From contig NZ_CP029161.1 in NCBI RefSeq assembly GCF_003096055.1, positions 186,001 to 250,000 of the forward strand: a stretch of DNA of 64,000 bases, given 5' to 3'. Positions within the stretch are counted from its first letter, which is position 1; each line of letters starts with the position of its first letter. The stretch is from Buchnera aphidicola (Melanaphis sacchari). Its GTDB lineage: Bacteria > Pseudomonadota > Gammaproteobacteria > Enterobacterales > Enterobacteriaceae. A program made the translations under genes and the position numbers. Below are positions 9,978 through 19,754 of this stretch, piece by piece. The notes beneath the pieces are model-generated. The model made no database searches. It was not told the origin of the DNA and saw only the letters and a program-made list of their open reading frames with translations.

Positions 9978-10433
9978 TTAATCAACTTTTAAACATCTTT
10001 TATATATTGTTTCTAATGCCCAATAATAACCATCTAAACCTAAACCAGTGATAACACCTTTGGAAATATCTGATAACCATGAATGAGAACGAAAGTTTTC
10101 TCGGCCGTAAATATTAGAAATATGAACTTCAATAAACGGAATATCTATAGCGATTAGTGCATCACGTATGGCTATACTGGTATGTGTAAAAGCGCCTGGA
10201 TTAATGATAATATAATTAATTTTATCGTTTTTACAGGCGTGTATTTTTTCAATTAAAATATGTTCGGCATTAGATTGAATATGATTTAATGATATATTTA
10301 ACTGTTTTGATCGTTTTTTTAAACCACTTATTAAATTAAAAAGATTTTCATTGCCATAAATTTTTGTCTCTCGAGTTCCTAGGAGGTTTAAATTAGGTCC
10401 ATTAATTAATAAAATTTTTATGTTTTTTTTCAC
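9978..10433 (-). CDS. aroQ: 3-dehydroquinate dehydratase, type II
   Basis: 151 aa (E. coli AroQ is about 150). Third step of the shikimate pathway, feeding aromatic amino acids and, through PheA in this window, phenylalanine. Dodecameric type II fold with [13 protein letters not shown] near residue 10, the flexible loop with the catalytic Tyr, [17 protein letters not shown], and [19 protein letters not shown]. Note that the annotated E. coli K-12 enzyme is the type I AroD; type II is common in other gammaproteobacteria. It lies convergent with fis. E. coli-like accB/accC neighbours are missing. Confidence 0.97.
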   Translation of the reverse strand: MKKNIKILLINGPNLNLLGTRETKIYGNENLFNLISGLKKRSKQLNISLNHIQSNAEHILIEKIHACKNDKINYIIINPGAFTHTSIAIRDALIAIDIPFIEVHISNIYGRENFRSHSWLSDISKGVITGLGLDGYYWALETIYKRCLKVD

Positions 10434-10572
10434 TATTTTCTCAATTTTTGTAAATTTAATTTAAATAATTTTTTAAAAGATATTATATTATATAATATGT
10501 TTTTTAAAAAATATTTTTTATTTTTATATTTTATCATTTTCATTAAAACTATTTCATAATAAGTGAGATCAA

Positions 10573-12030
10573 ATGACATTAGAACTAGTTAGTGAACATT
10601 TATTAACTTCAAATAATATAAAGCATCAGGACATTTTATCTTCTCTAGAAGATCTTCGTATACGTAATTCAGACTACGGTGATTTATACTTTCAATCCCG
10701 TCTCTGCGAATCTTGGGTATTAGAAAAAAGTATTATTAAGGAAGGTAATTATCATTTAGATCAAGGCTTAGGAGTACGAGTAGTTTCTGGAGAAACAACA
10801 GGCTTTTCATATGCTGATCAAATTTCTATTCATGCAATAAGACAAAGCTCTGATATGGCTAAAAGTCTTTTTAATCAAAAAAATAGAAAAAAAATTCAAA
10901 TTAAATCTTTATCAGAGAAAAAAAATAATTTGTTTTATTCTTCTATAAATCCATTAGAAACGTTAACTTCTAAGGAAAAAGTTGATCTACTCTATCAAGT
11001 AGACCATATAGCAAGAAATATCGATCATCGTGTTATTGAGGTAAATGCAACACTAAGCGGAACTTATGAACAAATTTTAATTGCTTCAACAGAAGAAAAT
11101 TTAGCAGCAGACATTAGACCATTAGTAGAATTTTCAATTAGCATTTTAGTTGAAAGTAAAGGAAGAATAGAGCAGGGTCGCAGTGGTGGCGGAAGTCGTA
11201 CTGATTATAAATTTTTTATCAATAAAGACGATGTTTCGAAAGAAATAAGAATTGATTTTTGGACAAGAGAAGCAGTTAGGATAGCACTTTTAAATTTATC
11301 TTCAAAAGAAGCTCCTTCAGGAAGTTTTCCAGTGGTTTTAGGTTCTGGATGGCCTGGTGTATTGCTTCATGAAGCAGTTGGTCACGGCTTAGAAAGTGAT
11401 TTTAATAGAAAAGGAACCTCCGTATTTACAAATATGATTGAAAAAAAAGTTACCTCAGAATTATGCACTATAATTGATGATGGAACGGTACCAAATCAGC
11501 GAGGTTCTTTAAATATTGATGATGAAGGTACTTCTGGTCAATACAATGTACTTATTGAAAATGGAATTTTAAAAAAATATATGCAAGATAAAATTAATGC
11601 ACGTTTAATGGGTGTAACGCCAACAGGCAATGGACGTCGTGAATCTTATTCTCATTTACCTATGCCTCGTATGACCAATACGTATATGTTACCTGGTGAA
11701 TCAAAATTAAAAGACATTCTTCAAAGTATCGATTATGGTATATATGCCGTAAATTTTTCTGGTGGTCAAGTAGATATTACTTCTGGGCAATTTGTATTTT
11801 CTACTTCGGAAGCTTATTTAATAGAGAACGGAAATATTTCTATACCACTTAAAAATACAACTCTTATAGGATCTGGAATGGAGGTTATGCAAAAAATATC
11901 TATGGTTGGTAATGATTTAAAAATGGATTATGGAACAGGAATGTGTGGTAAAGAAGGTCAAAATATTCCAGTAGGAATAGGGCAACCGTCTTTAAAAATA
12001 GATATTTTAACTATTGGTGGAACGATTTAA
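10573..12030 (+). CDS. tldD: TldD, metalloprotease subunit TldD/TldE
   Basis: 485 aa (E. coli 481). The catalytic subunit of the TldD-TldE(PmbA) heterodimer, which degrades unfolded peptides and processes antitoxin CcdA and microcin B17 in E. coli. The zinc site HEAVGH lies at about residue 265, inside [30 protein letters not shown] and [14 protein letters not shown] stretches and the GGTI C-terminus are conserved. The partner gene tldE/pmbA is not in the window. ATG is preceded by AAGTGAGA. It is convergent with rplS. Confidence 0.98.
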   Translation: MTLELVSEHLLTSNNIKHQDILSSLEDLRIRNSDYGDLYFQSRLCESWVLEKSIIKEGNYHLDQGLGVRVVSGETTGFSYADQISIHAIRQSSDMAKSLFNQKNRKKIQIKSLSEKKNNLFYSSINPLETLTSKEKVDLLYQVDHIARNIDHRVIEVNATLSGTYEQILIASTEENLAADIRPLVEFSISILVESKGRIEQGRSGGGSRTDYKFFINKDDVSKEIRIDFWTREAVRIALLNLSSKEAPSGSFPVVLGSGWPGVLLHEAVGHGLESDFNRKGTSVFTNMIEKKVTSELCTIIDDGTVPNQRGSLNIDDEGTSGQYNVLIENGILKKYMQDKINARLMGVTPTGNGRRESYSHLPMPRMTNTYMLPGESKLKDILQSIDYGIYAVNFSGGQVDITSGQFVFSTSEAYLIENGNISIPLKNTTLIGSGMEVMQKISMVGNDLKMDYGTGMCGKEGQNIPVGIGQPSLKIDILTIGGTI

Positions 12031-12056
12031 TATTTTACTGTAAAAAATAATAAGAG

Positions 12057-12084
12057 TGCAGTCAAGAATAAAGTCATGACTGCA
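12057..12084. terminator. Bidirectional terminator between tldD and the rpsP-rplS operon
   Basis: A perfect 8-bp stem TGCAGTCA/TGACTGCA with a 12-nt loop lies between convergent genes. On the plus strand it is followed by TATTTATTTTTTT; on the minus strand by CTCTTATTATTTTTT. It can serve both tldD and rplS. Confidence 0.75.
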
Positions 12085-12106
12085 TATTTATTTTTTTAAT
12101 AAAAAA

Positions 12107-12451
12107 TTACATTCTTTCTTTAATACGTGCAGATTTTCCAGTTCTGTTTCTTAAGTAGTATAGCTTTGCTTTTCTTACCAATCCTTTTCTTTTGATTAAA
12201 ATATTATTAATGCTGTAAGAATGGGTTTGAAAAACACGTTCTATTCCTTCTCCATTAGAAACTTTTCTTATAGTAAAAGATGAATTTAGGGAGCGATTTT
12301 TAATGGCGATTACTATTCCCTCAAAAGATTGTAAACGTTTTTTTGTACCTTCCACTACCCATACTCTCACTTCAACTGTATCTCCTGGTCGAAAATAGGG
12401 TATATCTTTTTTTAATTGTTTTTTTTCTATTTCTTGAATAATATTTTTCAT
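12107..12451 (-). CDS. rplS: 50S ribosomal protein L19
   Basis: 114 aa (E. coli 115). It sits at the interface between the 30S and 50S subunits. [20 protein letters not shown] and [20 protein letters not shown] match the conserved N-terminal SH3-like barrel; [10 protein letters not shown] and [20 protein letters not shown] form the C-terminal part. Last gene of rpsP-rimM-trmD-rplS, as in E. coli, 37 nt after trmD. Confidence 0.99.
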   Translation of the reverse strand: MKNIIQEIEKKQLKKDIPYFRPGDTVEVRVWVVEGTKKRLQSFEGIVIAIKNRSLNSSFTIRKVSNGEGIERVFQTHSYSINNILIKRKGLVRKAKLYYLRNRTGKSARIKERM

Positions 12452-12488
12452 TTTTTCGCCTCGAAATAAAAAATATTTAAATTATTAA

Positions 12489-13226
12489 TTATTTTTTATT
12501 GTTTTTTTTAATTTCATTTAATAAAATTTTTTCTTCTTTGCTTAAATTTTTATTTTTTAGCAAATCTGGTCTTTTTTTCCATGTGTTTTTTAATGATTTT
12601 TTTAAACGCCATAAACGAATTTCATTATGATTTCCTGAAATTAAAACGTCTGGAACTTTCATATTTTTTATTGTTCTAGGCCTAGTATAATGCGGATAAT
12701 CAAGTAAATTATGATAAAAAGAATCTTCGTTCACTGATGTTTTTTTTATAAATCCAGGAATAAATCTTGAAATTGAATCTATAATTACCATAGCGGCTAA
12801 TTCTCCACCAGTTAATACATAATCTCCTATTGACCATTCTTCATCTACTTGATCTTGAATAATTCTTTGATCAATTCCTTCGTATCGACCGCATATAAAA
12901 ATAATTTTTTTATTTTGAATTAATTCATGTATTGTTTTATGATTTAATTTCTTTCCCTGAGGAGATAAATAAATTACTTTTGCTTGTTTTAGTAGAGATT
13001 TTATATATTGAATAGTTAAATATAGTGGTTGAAAGCACATCACCATTCCTGGTCCTCCTCCATAAGGACGATCATCTATAGTTCTGTGTTTATTATTCGT
13101 AAAATTTCTTGGATTAAAGCACTTGATTTCAATAATTTTTTTTTGAATAGCTTTTTTTATTACTCCGTAATTATTCAGTGCTTTAAAAATTTCAGGAAAA
13201 ATAGTAATAATGTAAAATTTTGTCAA
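12489..13226 (-). CDS. trmD: tRNA (guanine-N1)-methyltransferase TrmD
   Basis: 245 aa (E. coli 255). Methylates G37 of tRNAs reading CUN, CCN and CGG, which prevents frameshifting. SPOUT trefoil-knot enzyme: DDRPYGGGPGMVM, YLSPQGKKL, FICGRYEGIDQR and the SAM loop WSIGDYVLTGGELAAMV are intact, as is the flexible linker FYHNLLDYPHYTRP. The C-terminal tail is slightly shorter and very lysine-rich. Third gene of the rpsP operon, 20 nt after rimM. Confidence 0.99.
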   Translation of the reverse strand: MTKFYIITIFPEIFKALNNYGVIKKAIQKKIIEIKCFNPRNFTNNKHRTIDDRPYGGGPGMVMCFQPLYLTIQYIKSLLKQAKVIYLSPQGKKLNHKTIHELIQNKKIIFICGRYEGIDQRIIQDQVDEEWSIGDYVLTGGELAAMVIIDSISRFIPGFIKKTSVNEDSFYHNLLDYPHYTRPRTIKNMKVPDVLISGNHNEIRLWRLKKSLKNTWKKRPDLLKNKNLSKEEKILLNEIKKNNKK

Positions 13227-13246
13227 AATATTATACTTTTTTAAAT

Positions 13247-13747
13247 TTATTGTTCATTTTCATTCCAGTTAACTATTATAGTTTTTGTTTTAATATTAAC
13301 ATTTTGAATAATTTTTTGGTCAATGAATGGAATTATAATTTTTTTATATTTTTTTTTTGAAAGATATTCAATAACGATAATATCGTTGTATTGTGTTCTT
13401 ATTAAATTAATAACTTTTCCTAAGTATTTTTTTTGAGTATTAAATACGTTGCAAGAAATTATATCATTCCAATAGTATTCATCATGTGGTAATTTAGGTA
13501 ATATATTCCTATTTATAAAAATGTTTAAATTAGTTAATTTTTTTGCTTCTGATGCATCAGAAATATTTTTTACACAAAAAATAAAATTATTTTTATAATT
13601 TTTCCATGCTTTTGGTTGAATTTTTTCCATTTTTTTTTCTTTTAGAATAAACCATGGTTTATAATCAAATATTTTTTCTTGATTTTCAGTAAAGGAAAAA
13701 ATTTTCATCCAACCTAATATTCCATACGTTTTTCCAATTTTTCCCAT
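13247..13747 (-). CDS. rimM: Ribosome maturation factor RimM
   Basis: 166 aa (E. coli 182). Assists 30S head assembly and binds S19. N-terminal RimM domain (MGKIGKTYGILGWMKIFSFT), then the PRC barrel from about residue 90 (PHDEYYWNDIISCNVFN) with KKIIIPFI near the end. More diverged than its neighbours, but position between rpsP and trmD and the motif set make the call secure. The N-terminus appears about 10 residues shorter than in E. coli. It lies 34 nt after rpsP. Confidence 0.95.
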   Translation of the reverse strand: MGKIGKTYGILGWMKIFSFTENQEKIFDYKPWFILKEKKMEKIQPKAWKNYKNNFIFCVKNISDASEAKKLTNLNIFINRNILPKLPHDEYYWNDIISCNVFNTQKKYLGKVINLIRTQYNDIIVIEYLSKKKYKKIIIPFIDQKIIQNVNIKTKTIIVNWNENEQ

Positions 13748-13781
13748 TAAAATAAAATCTATTAATTTTTTGTTAATTTTT

Positions 13782-14027
13782 TTATCTCTTTTTATTTAAA
13801 ACTTTAATAAGTTTTTTTGATCTTTCTGAAATTTGTGCTCCCTTGCTTTTCCAATACATAATTCTTTCTAAATTCAAATTAATTTTGAAAGCGTTTGGAG
13901 CAAGAGGATTAAAATAACCTAACTTTTCAATAAATCGACCGTCTCTAGAGCATCGACTGTCTGCTACTACCATTTTGTAAAATGGACGTTTTTTATTACC
14001 ATATCGTGCTAATCTGATTTTAACCAT
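13782..14027 (-). CDS. rpsP: 30S ribosomal protein S16
   Basis: 81 aa (E. coli 82). An early-binding 16S rRNA protein. [20 protein letters not shown], then [20 protein letters not shown], is almost unchanged from E. coli; the C-terminal end is lysine-rich. First gene of the rpsP-rimM-trmD-rplS operon, with GAGGA close before the ATG. A 74-nt gap separates it from ffh. Confidence 0.99.
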   Translation of the reverse strand: MVKIRLARYGNKKRPFYKMVVADSRCSRDGRFIEKLGYFNPLAPNAFKINLNLERIMYWKSKGAQISERSKKLIKVLNKKR

Positions 14028-14101
14028 ATATTCCTCGGAAATGATTAATAAAAATTAATTTTTATACATTTAAAATAAACTCAAATTTTTTGCATACACA
14101 A

Positions 14102-15454
14102 TTAAAAATTTCTTGGTAATATATTTTTTATATTGCGCATTATTTTTCTAAAACCTCCATTCTTTATTTTTTTCATTATTTTTTTAATACTGTCAAAGTT
14201 TTTTAATAGTTGATTTACATCTTGAATTTTTGTTCCGGAACCTAAAGCAATTCTACGTTTACGAGAACCCTTTATAACAGATGGATCAATTTTTTCTTTA
14301 GAAGTCATCGAACATATTATTGCTTCTATTTTTTTTAAAGTATTTTTATCTGCACCTAATAATGGATTATTAAGTAATTGTTGATTATTAGAAAATTTTT
14401 TTGCAAAATAATTTAAACCGCCAATTTTTTTAATTTCTTGAATTTGTATTAAAAAATCATTTAAATTAAAATTTTCTCCTTTTTTAAGTTTATTAGTTAA
14501 TTTTTGCACTTCTGATTTATTTATTTTTTCTTCTATATCTTTTATTAAAGATAGAATTTGATTCATTCCTAAAATTCTTTCTGCGATTCTTTCTGGATAA
14601 AAAGGTTCTAATTTGTCTAATTTTTCTCCTGTTCCTATGAATTTAATAGGTTTACCTGTTATACAACGCATAGATAAGGCGACTCCACTTCTACAATCGC
14701 TGTCAGTTTTCGTTAAAATAATACCAGATATTTTCAAGTGATCATTAAATTTTGTTGCTACATTAACTGCGTCTTGTCCCATCATAGAATCTACTATTAA
14801 TAATGTTTCAATAGGTTTAGCATAGTTTTGTATTTCAGAAATTTCATTCATCATATTTTGATCAATATGCAATCGTCCCGCTGTGTCTATTAATAAAACA
14901 TCGTATAATTTTAATTGAGAAAACTCTATTGCTTTTTTGGTAATATCTATAGGTTTTTGATTTATATAAGATTGATAAAAGTCTATTGTAATTTGATCAG
15001 ATAAAATTTTAAGTTGTTTTATTGCTGCTGGTCGATAGATATCAGTTGATGTAATCAATATTTTTTTTTTATTTTTTTCCTTAATTCTTTTCGCTACTTT
15101 TGCTAAAGTAGTTGTTTTTCCTGCGCCTTGCAAACCAATTACTAATATAATAGCTGGCGGTTGAACAGATAAATTTAAACTATTATTTTTTTCTCCCATG
15201 ATTAAAATTAGTTCATTTTTTACAATTTTAATAAATTCTTGTCCAGGAGTTAAACTTTTATTAATTTTTTTTCCAATGGCTTTTTCTGTAATGTTGTGTA
15301 TAAATGTTTTAATTACCGATAGCGTTACATCAGCTTCAAGTAGCGCTTTTCTTACCTCTCTTATACTATTTTTAATATTTTCTTCTGTTAATCTTCCTTT
15401 GTTAATAATTTTTTTTAAACTTTGAGAAAGACGTTCAGTTAAGCTATTAAACAT
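14102..15454 (-). CDS. ffh: Signal recognition particle GTPase Ffh
   Basis: 450 aa (E. coli 453). The protein of SRP; with 4.5S RNA it delivers inner-membrane proteins to FtsY and SecYEG. N domain (1-85), G domain with GLQGAGKTTTLAK (P-loop), DVLLIDTAGRLH and ILTKTDSD, then the M domain with GSRKRRIALGSG, the RNA-binding signature. The start is placed at the ATG of MFNSLTERLSQ, which matches E. coli and has GAG 8 nt upstream; a GTG three codons earlier is also open. The C-terminal methionine-rich tail is trimmed and partly replaced by Ile/Asn/Lys. Confidence 0.98.
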   Translation of the reverse strand: MFNSLTERLSQSLKKIINKGRLTEENIKNSIREVRKALLEADVTLSVIKTFIHNITEKAIGKKINKSLTPGQEFIKIVKNELILIMGEKNNSLNLSVQPPAIILVIGLQGAGKTTTLAKVAKRIKEKNKKKILITSTDIYRPAAIKQLKILSDQITIDFYQSYINQKPIDITKKAIEFSQLKLYDVLLIDTAGRLHIDQNMMNEISEIQNYAKPIETLLIVDSMMGQDAVNVATKFNDHLKISGIILTKTDSDCRSGVALSMRCITGKPIKFIGTGEKLDKLEPFYPERIAERILGMNQILSLIKDIEEKINKSEVQKLTNKLKKGENFNLNDFLIQIQEIKKIGGLNYFAKKFSNNQQLLNNPLLGADKNTLKKIEAIICSMTSKEKIDPSVIKGSRKRRIALGSGTKIQDVNQLLKNFDSIKKIMKKIKNGGFRKIMRNIKNILPRNF

Positions 15455-15555
15455 ATTAATCACTCATTTTAAAATTAATATTAAATAATTATTTCAGTGT
15501 TATTTGTTAATGATAAAAAAATTAAATTTTTATTTAATAAATGCATTAAAATAAT

Positions 15556-16692
15556 TTATTTATTCTCTGTTATTATATTACCAGTTGCATAACAACCTAA
15601 AATTTTTAAAAAATTTGATATTTTATTAATTTCTATAATCGTATTTTGCGCTATATTTGATAATATATTGTCTTTAATATCAATAAAAAACGTTTTTTCT
15701 AATTTATTATTCATTTCGTAAATTTTTATTTTTTTTTCATTCAATTTATTAAAAATATTTTTTAAATTATACTTAGACTTGAATATTAAAGTGGTTTTAG
15801 TTGGTATTTTTAAAGAAAATTGGATAGGTTGTTTTGATAACACAATAAATCTTGTAGTATTGTTTTCTTTATTAGATAAATTTTTTAATAATATTTTTAA
15901 TCCATATATTTTTGCACTAATTTCGTTTCCAATTGCAGCATTAGTATTGCTGTTGAGTCGGACTATTTTTTTCATTGCACTGGATGTGCTTTTAGAATAT
16001 TGAATTTTCCACTGAGGGAAACGATTTATAAAATTACTACATTGTTTAAATGGTTGAGGATGACTGTATACGTTTTTAATATTATTTACTTTAGTATTTT
16101 TTGTTGCTACTAAACAGTGATTTATAGAAATTTTAATTTCTCCAATGATAAATAAATTTGTTTTTTCTAGTAAATTGACTGCTTCATCAATTAGTCCAGA
16201 ACAACTGTTTTCTATTGGTAGAATAGCATAGTCTGATATATTATTTTCTACAGAAAACACTATTTCTTCAAAATTAAAAAATTCTTTTTCTGTATATTGA
16301 ATTTTACTTTTTTTTATATACTGAAGCATAGCAATATGAGAATAAGAACCTTTTGGACCTAAAAAAGAAAAATTAGTATTAGGAGTATTTTTGCTTTCAT
16401 AATGATAATTTTTTTGTAACATTTTTGTTTGTATTAATACAGATTCTTCAATAATTAATTCAAATAAATTTTTTATATAACTAGGATTTAAATGATTTTT
16501 TTTTCCTAGTTTAGTTAGCTCATTTAATAAGCTTTCTTCGCGTTTTTTATCTCGTATAGGTTTATTATTTTTTATTTTAGATTGCGCTATATTCAGTACT
16601 AATTTTTTTCTCTTTGCTAATAATTTAACTATATTAGTATCAATAGTATTGATTTCACTTCGAAAGTGTAATAAATCATTTTTAGACTGCAT
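15556..16692 (-). CDS. pheA: Bifunctional chorismate mutase / prephenate dehydratase (P-protein), regulatory motifs lost
   Basis: 378 aa (E. coli 386). Converts chorismate through prephenate to phenylpyruvate, the committed route to phenylalanine, an essential amino acid supplied to the aphid. Chorismate mutase domain at residues 1-90 (LLAKRKKLVLNIAQSK, RDKKREESLL), prephenate dehydratase from about 110 (FLGPKGSYSHIAML, YAILPIENSCSGLIDEA, NTTRFIVLSKQ), then the ACT regulatory domain from about 300. In the ACT domain the E. coli phenylalanine-binding motifs GALV and ESRP are absent: the first reads NLKN, and the second lies in a deletion of about nine residues. Catalytic parts are intact. E. 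coli pheL attenuator and tyrA/aroF neighbours are missing. Confidence 0.98.
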   Translation of the reverse strand: MQSKNDLLHFRSEINTIDTNIVKLLAKRKKLVLNIAQSKIKNNKPIRDKKREESLLNELTKLGKKNHLNPSYIKNLFELIIEESVLIQTKMLQKNYHYESKNTPNTNFSFLGPKGSYSHIAMLQYIKKSKIQYTEKEFFNFEEIVFSVENNISDYAILPIENSCSGLIDEAVNLLEKTNLFIIGEIKISINHCLVATKNTKVNNIKNVYSHPQPFKQCSNFINRFPQWKIQYSKSTSSAMKKIVRLNSNTNAAIGNEISAKIYGLKILLKNLSNKENNTTRFIVLSKQPIQFSLKIPTKTTLIFKSKYNLKNIFNKLNEKKIKIYEMNNKLEKTFFIDIKDNILSNIAQNTIIEINKISNFLKILGCYATGNIITENK

Positions 16693-17081
16693 AATTTATT
16701 TACCTATTAAATATCTTAAATTTTTTATGCTAAGTATAATTTTTTAAATATATATTTTTTATAAAATTTCTTTTAGAATAAATTATAAAGATTATATAGT
16801 ATAATTTTTAATTACATGAATTAAATATCGCTATTACTAAAATTTAAATTGTTTAAATTTTTCTAAAATATTTATATGCATATCTTTAATTACGTATATT
16901 TTATTGTTGGCAATATTATATAACTATGAAATTCTATAAAATAATTTTCTGTAATTATAAAAAGTTTTTAAGATATGTATATAGAAATATATTAATTTAG
17001 TAAAATATATTAACTATATCTTATTAACGAAGATCATAGTATTATTTTTTTTAAATGAATTTTATTTTAAAAGAGATGTAA
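16693..17081. other. Gene-free AT-rich gap between divergent pheA and rplM
   Basis: 389 nt with no frame resembling a protein and no recognisable pheL leader peptide or attenuator. It must hold the promoters of pheA and rplM; I cannot pick convincing -35/-10 pairs in sequence this AT-rich. AAAAGAGATG precedes the rplM start. Confidence 0.6.
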
Positions 17082-17510
17082 ATGAAAACTTTTTCTATTA
17101 AATTAAATAATATAAAAAAAAATTGGTTTTATGTAGATGCAACTAACAAGGTATTAGGTCGATTTGCAAGTGCTTTATCTTTACGTTTACGCGGAAAACA
17201 TAAAGTTGAGTATACTCCTCATCTTGATACAGGAGATTATATTATAGTATTAAATGCTTCTAAGATATTAGTCACTGGACATAAGAAAATTAATAAAATT
17301 TACTACCATCATACAGGTTATATAGGTGGTATAAAAAAATTAAATTTTTCAGAGATGTTATCTAAAAATCCTAAAAATATAATTGAAATAGCTGTTAAAG
17401 GTATGTTACCAAAAGGTCCATTAGGTCGTTCTATGCTTAAGAAATTAAAAATTTTTTCTGATGAACATCATGATCACATTGCTCAGTGTCCTAAATTTTT
17501 AAATATTTAA
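17082..17510 (+). CDS. rplM: 50S ribosomal protein L13
   Basis: 142 aa, the same length as in E. coli. An early assembly protein of the large subunit that contacts 23S rRNA domains II and [42 protein letters not shown] and [19 protein letters not shown] are conserved. It forms the conserved two-gene operon with rpsI, 14 nt apart. Confidence 0.99.
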   Translation: MKTFSIKLNNIKKNWFYVDATNKVLGRFASALSLRLRGKHKVEYTPHLDTGDYIIVLNASKILVTGHKKINKIYYHHTGYIGGIKKLNFSEMLSKNPKNIIEIAVKGMLPKGPLGRSMLKKLKIFSDEHHDHIAQCPKFLNI

Positions 17511-17524
17511 CAAAGGAATAAACA

Positions 17525-17917
17525 ATGATAAAAAATCAAAATTATGGCACTGGACGCCGAAAAAGCTCTTCAGCTAGAGTTTTTCTTAAATCTGGAAATG
17601 GAGAAATAACTATAAATAAACGCTCTTTAAATGAGTATTTTGGCCGTGAAACTGCTTGTATGATTGTACGTCAACCACTAGAATTAGTGAATATGACTAA
17701 TCATTTTAATATTTATATTACGGTCAAAGGAGGGGGTATTTCTGGTCAAGCTGGTGCTATTCGTCAAGGAATTACCCGTGCTTTAATTAAATATGATCAA
17801 TCACTATACTCAGATTTAAGAAAGTCTGGTTTTGTTACACGTGATTCTAGAAAAGTGGAAAGAAAAAAAGTGGGTTTTCGTAAGGCAAGAAAGCGTACAC
17901 AATTTTCTAAGCGTTAA
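17525..17917 (+). CDS. rpsI: 30S ribosomal protein S9
   Basis: 130 aa, the same length as in E. coli. Its C-terminal tail reaches the P-site tRNA; here it ends [11 protein letters not shown], keeping the functional terminal [20 protein letters not shown] and [19 protein letters not shown] are conserved. AAAGGA lies before the ATG. sspA, which follows in E. coli, is absent; a terminator hairpin follows. Confidence 0.99.
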   Translation: MIKNQNYGTGRRKSSSARVFLKSGNGEITINKRSLNEYFGRETACMIVRQPLELVNMTNHFNIYITVKGGGISGQAGAIRQGITRALIKYDQSLYSDLRKSGFVTRDSRKVERKKVGFRKARKRTQFSKR

Positions 17918-17933
17918 TTTTTATAATTATTTA

Positions 17934-17966
17934 AAGAACTTGGTTTTTTTAATGAACCGAGTTCTT
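17934..17966 (+). terminator. Terminator of rplM-rpsI
   Basis: A 12-bp stem (17934-17945 with 17955-17966) and a 9-nt loop, followed by CTTAATTTTATTT. The only non-Watson-Crick pair is G-U in plus-strand RNA but A-C in minus-strand RNA, so the structure favours the plus transcript, meaning rpsI rather than convergent obgE. Confidence 0.75.
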
Positions 17967-17995
17967 CTTAATTTTATTTAAAATAAAGAAAATTT

Positions 17996-19006
<1,011 letters not shown>

Positions 19007-19040
19007 CTAAATACTAAATAAATTTTTTTTATAAATTTTT

Positions 19041-19073
19041 AAAAAAAAGAATAACCCCTTTTTAATAGGGGCT
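19041..19073 (-). terminator. Intrinsic terminator of rplU-rpmA
   Basis: On the minus strand a C4/G4 stem extended by A-U and G-U pairs (19053-19073) is followed directly by ATTCTTTTTTTT, the clearest U-tract in the window. A second perfect hairpin (19076-19096: 9-bp stem, 3-nt loop) lies just upstream, immediately after the rpmA stop. Together they should end most rplU-rpmA transcripts before obgE. Confidence 0.85.
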
Positions 19074-19097
19074 TATTTAGAGTTTTTAACTCTAAAA

Positions 19098-19355
19098 TTA
19101 TTGTTTAATTATATTAATATATGTTCTTTGTTTAATGCCTCTTTTTTTAAATTCCACTTTTCCTTTAATAGTAGCAAATATAGTATGGTCTTTTCCGCAG
19201 CCAACATTTTTTCCTGGATGAAATTTTGTTCCACGTTGTTTAACAATAATGCTTCCTGATGAAATTAATTGACCTCCAAAACATTTAACACCTAGTCGTT
19301 GTGCATTTGAATCCCTTCCGTTTCTTGTTGATCCACCAGCTTTTTTGTGTGCCAT
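19098..19355 (-). CDS. rpmA: 50S ribosomal protein L27
   Basis: 85 aa, as in E. coli. Its N-terminal tail reaches the peptidyl-transferase centre. It starts [20 protein letters not shown], then [20 protein letters not shown] and [17 protein letters not shown], all conserved. It is 7 nt after rplU. Confidence 0.99.
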   Translation of the reverse strand: MAHKKAGGSTRNGRDSNAQRLGVKCFGGQLISSGSIIVKQRGTKFHPGKNVGCGKDHTIFATIKGKVEFKKRGIKQRTYINIIKQ

Positions 19356-19362
19356 TTTTAAT

Positions 19363-19686
19363 TTATTCCTCGTTATGATAATTTATTTTTATAATCTTTA
19401 CGTTAGTAAAATTTTGACGATGACCTTGCTGTTTTTTATAATGTTTTCTTCTGTGAAATTTTATTATTTTTATTTTTTTGGATTTTACATGACTTTCGAT
19501 ATAACCTTCCACTGTGCTTTTTAATAAAAATGGATTTCCTATTTTTACTAAATTTTTGTCAGATATCATTAAAATATCATTGAATTCAATAGTTTCTCCA
19601 GGTAATTTTTTTAATTTTTCTAACTGAATGGTTTGATTTTTTCTTACTCGATATTGTTTTCCGCCACTGATAAAAACTGCATACAT
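19363..19686 (-). CDS. rplU: 50S ribosomal protein L21
   Basis: 107 aa (E. coli 103). Binds 23S rRNA with L20. [20 protein letters not shown] and [19 protein letters not shown] are conserved. The start is the ATG of MYAVF: an ATG four codons upstream is in frame, but GGAG within that stretch sits 7 nt before MYAVF, the ideal ribosome-binding site, and E. coli L21 begins MYAVF. First gene of rplU-rpmA; ispB, divergent in E. coli, is absent. Confidence 0.98.
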   Translation of the reverse strand: MYAVFISGGKQYRVRKNQTIQLEKLKKLPGETIEFNDILMISDKNLVKIGNPFLLKSTVEGYIESHVKSKKIKIIKFHRRKHYKKQQGHRQNFTNVKIIKINYHNEE

Positions 19687-19754
19687 AAAATGCTCCATTT
19701 TATTTTTATTGAATATTAAAATTAGTAATTTATTTACAATTATAAATTATGATA

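Noticed and set aside
16693..17081. pheL-like leader peptide or attenuator upstream of pheA
   Set aside because: No Phe-rich short frame with alternative hairpins was found; short frames present (for example one starting MHIFNYVYF) look like chance.
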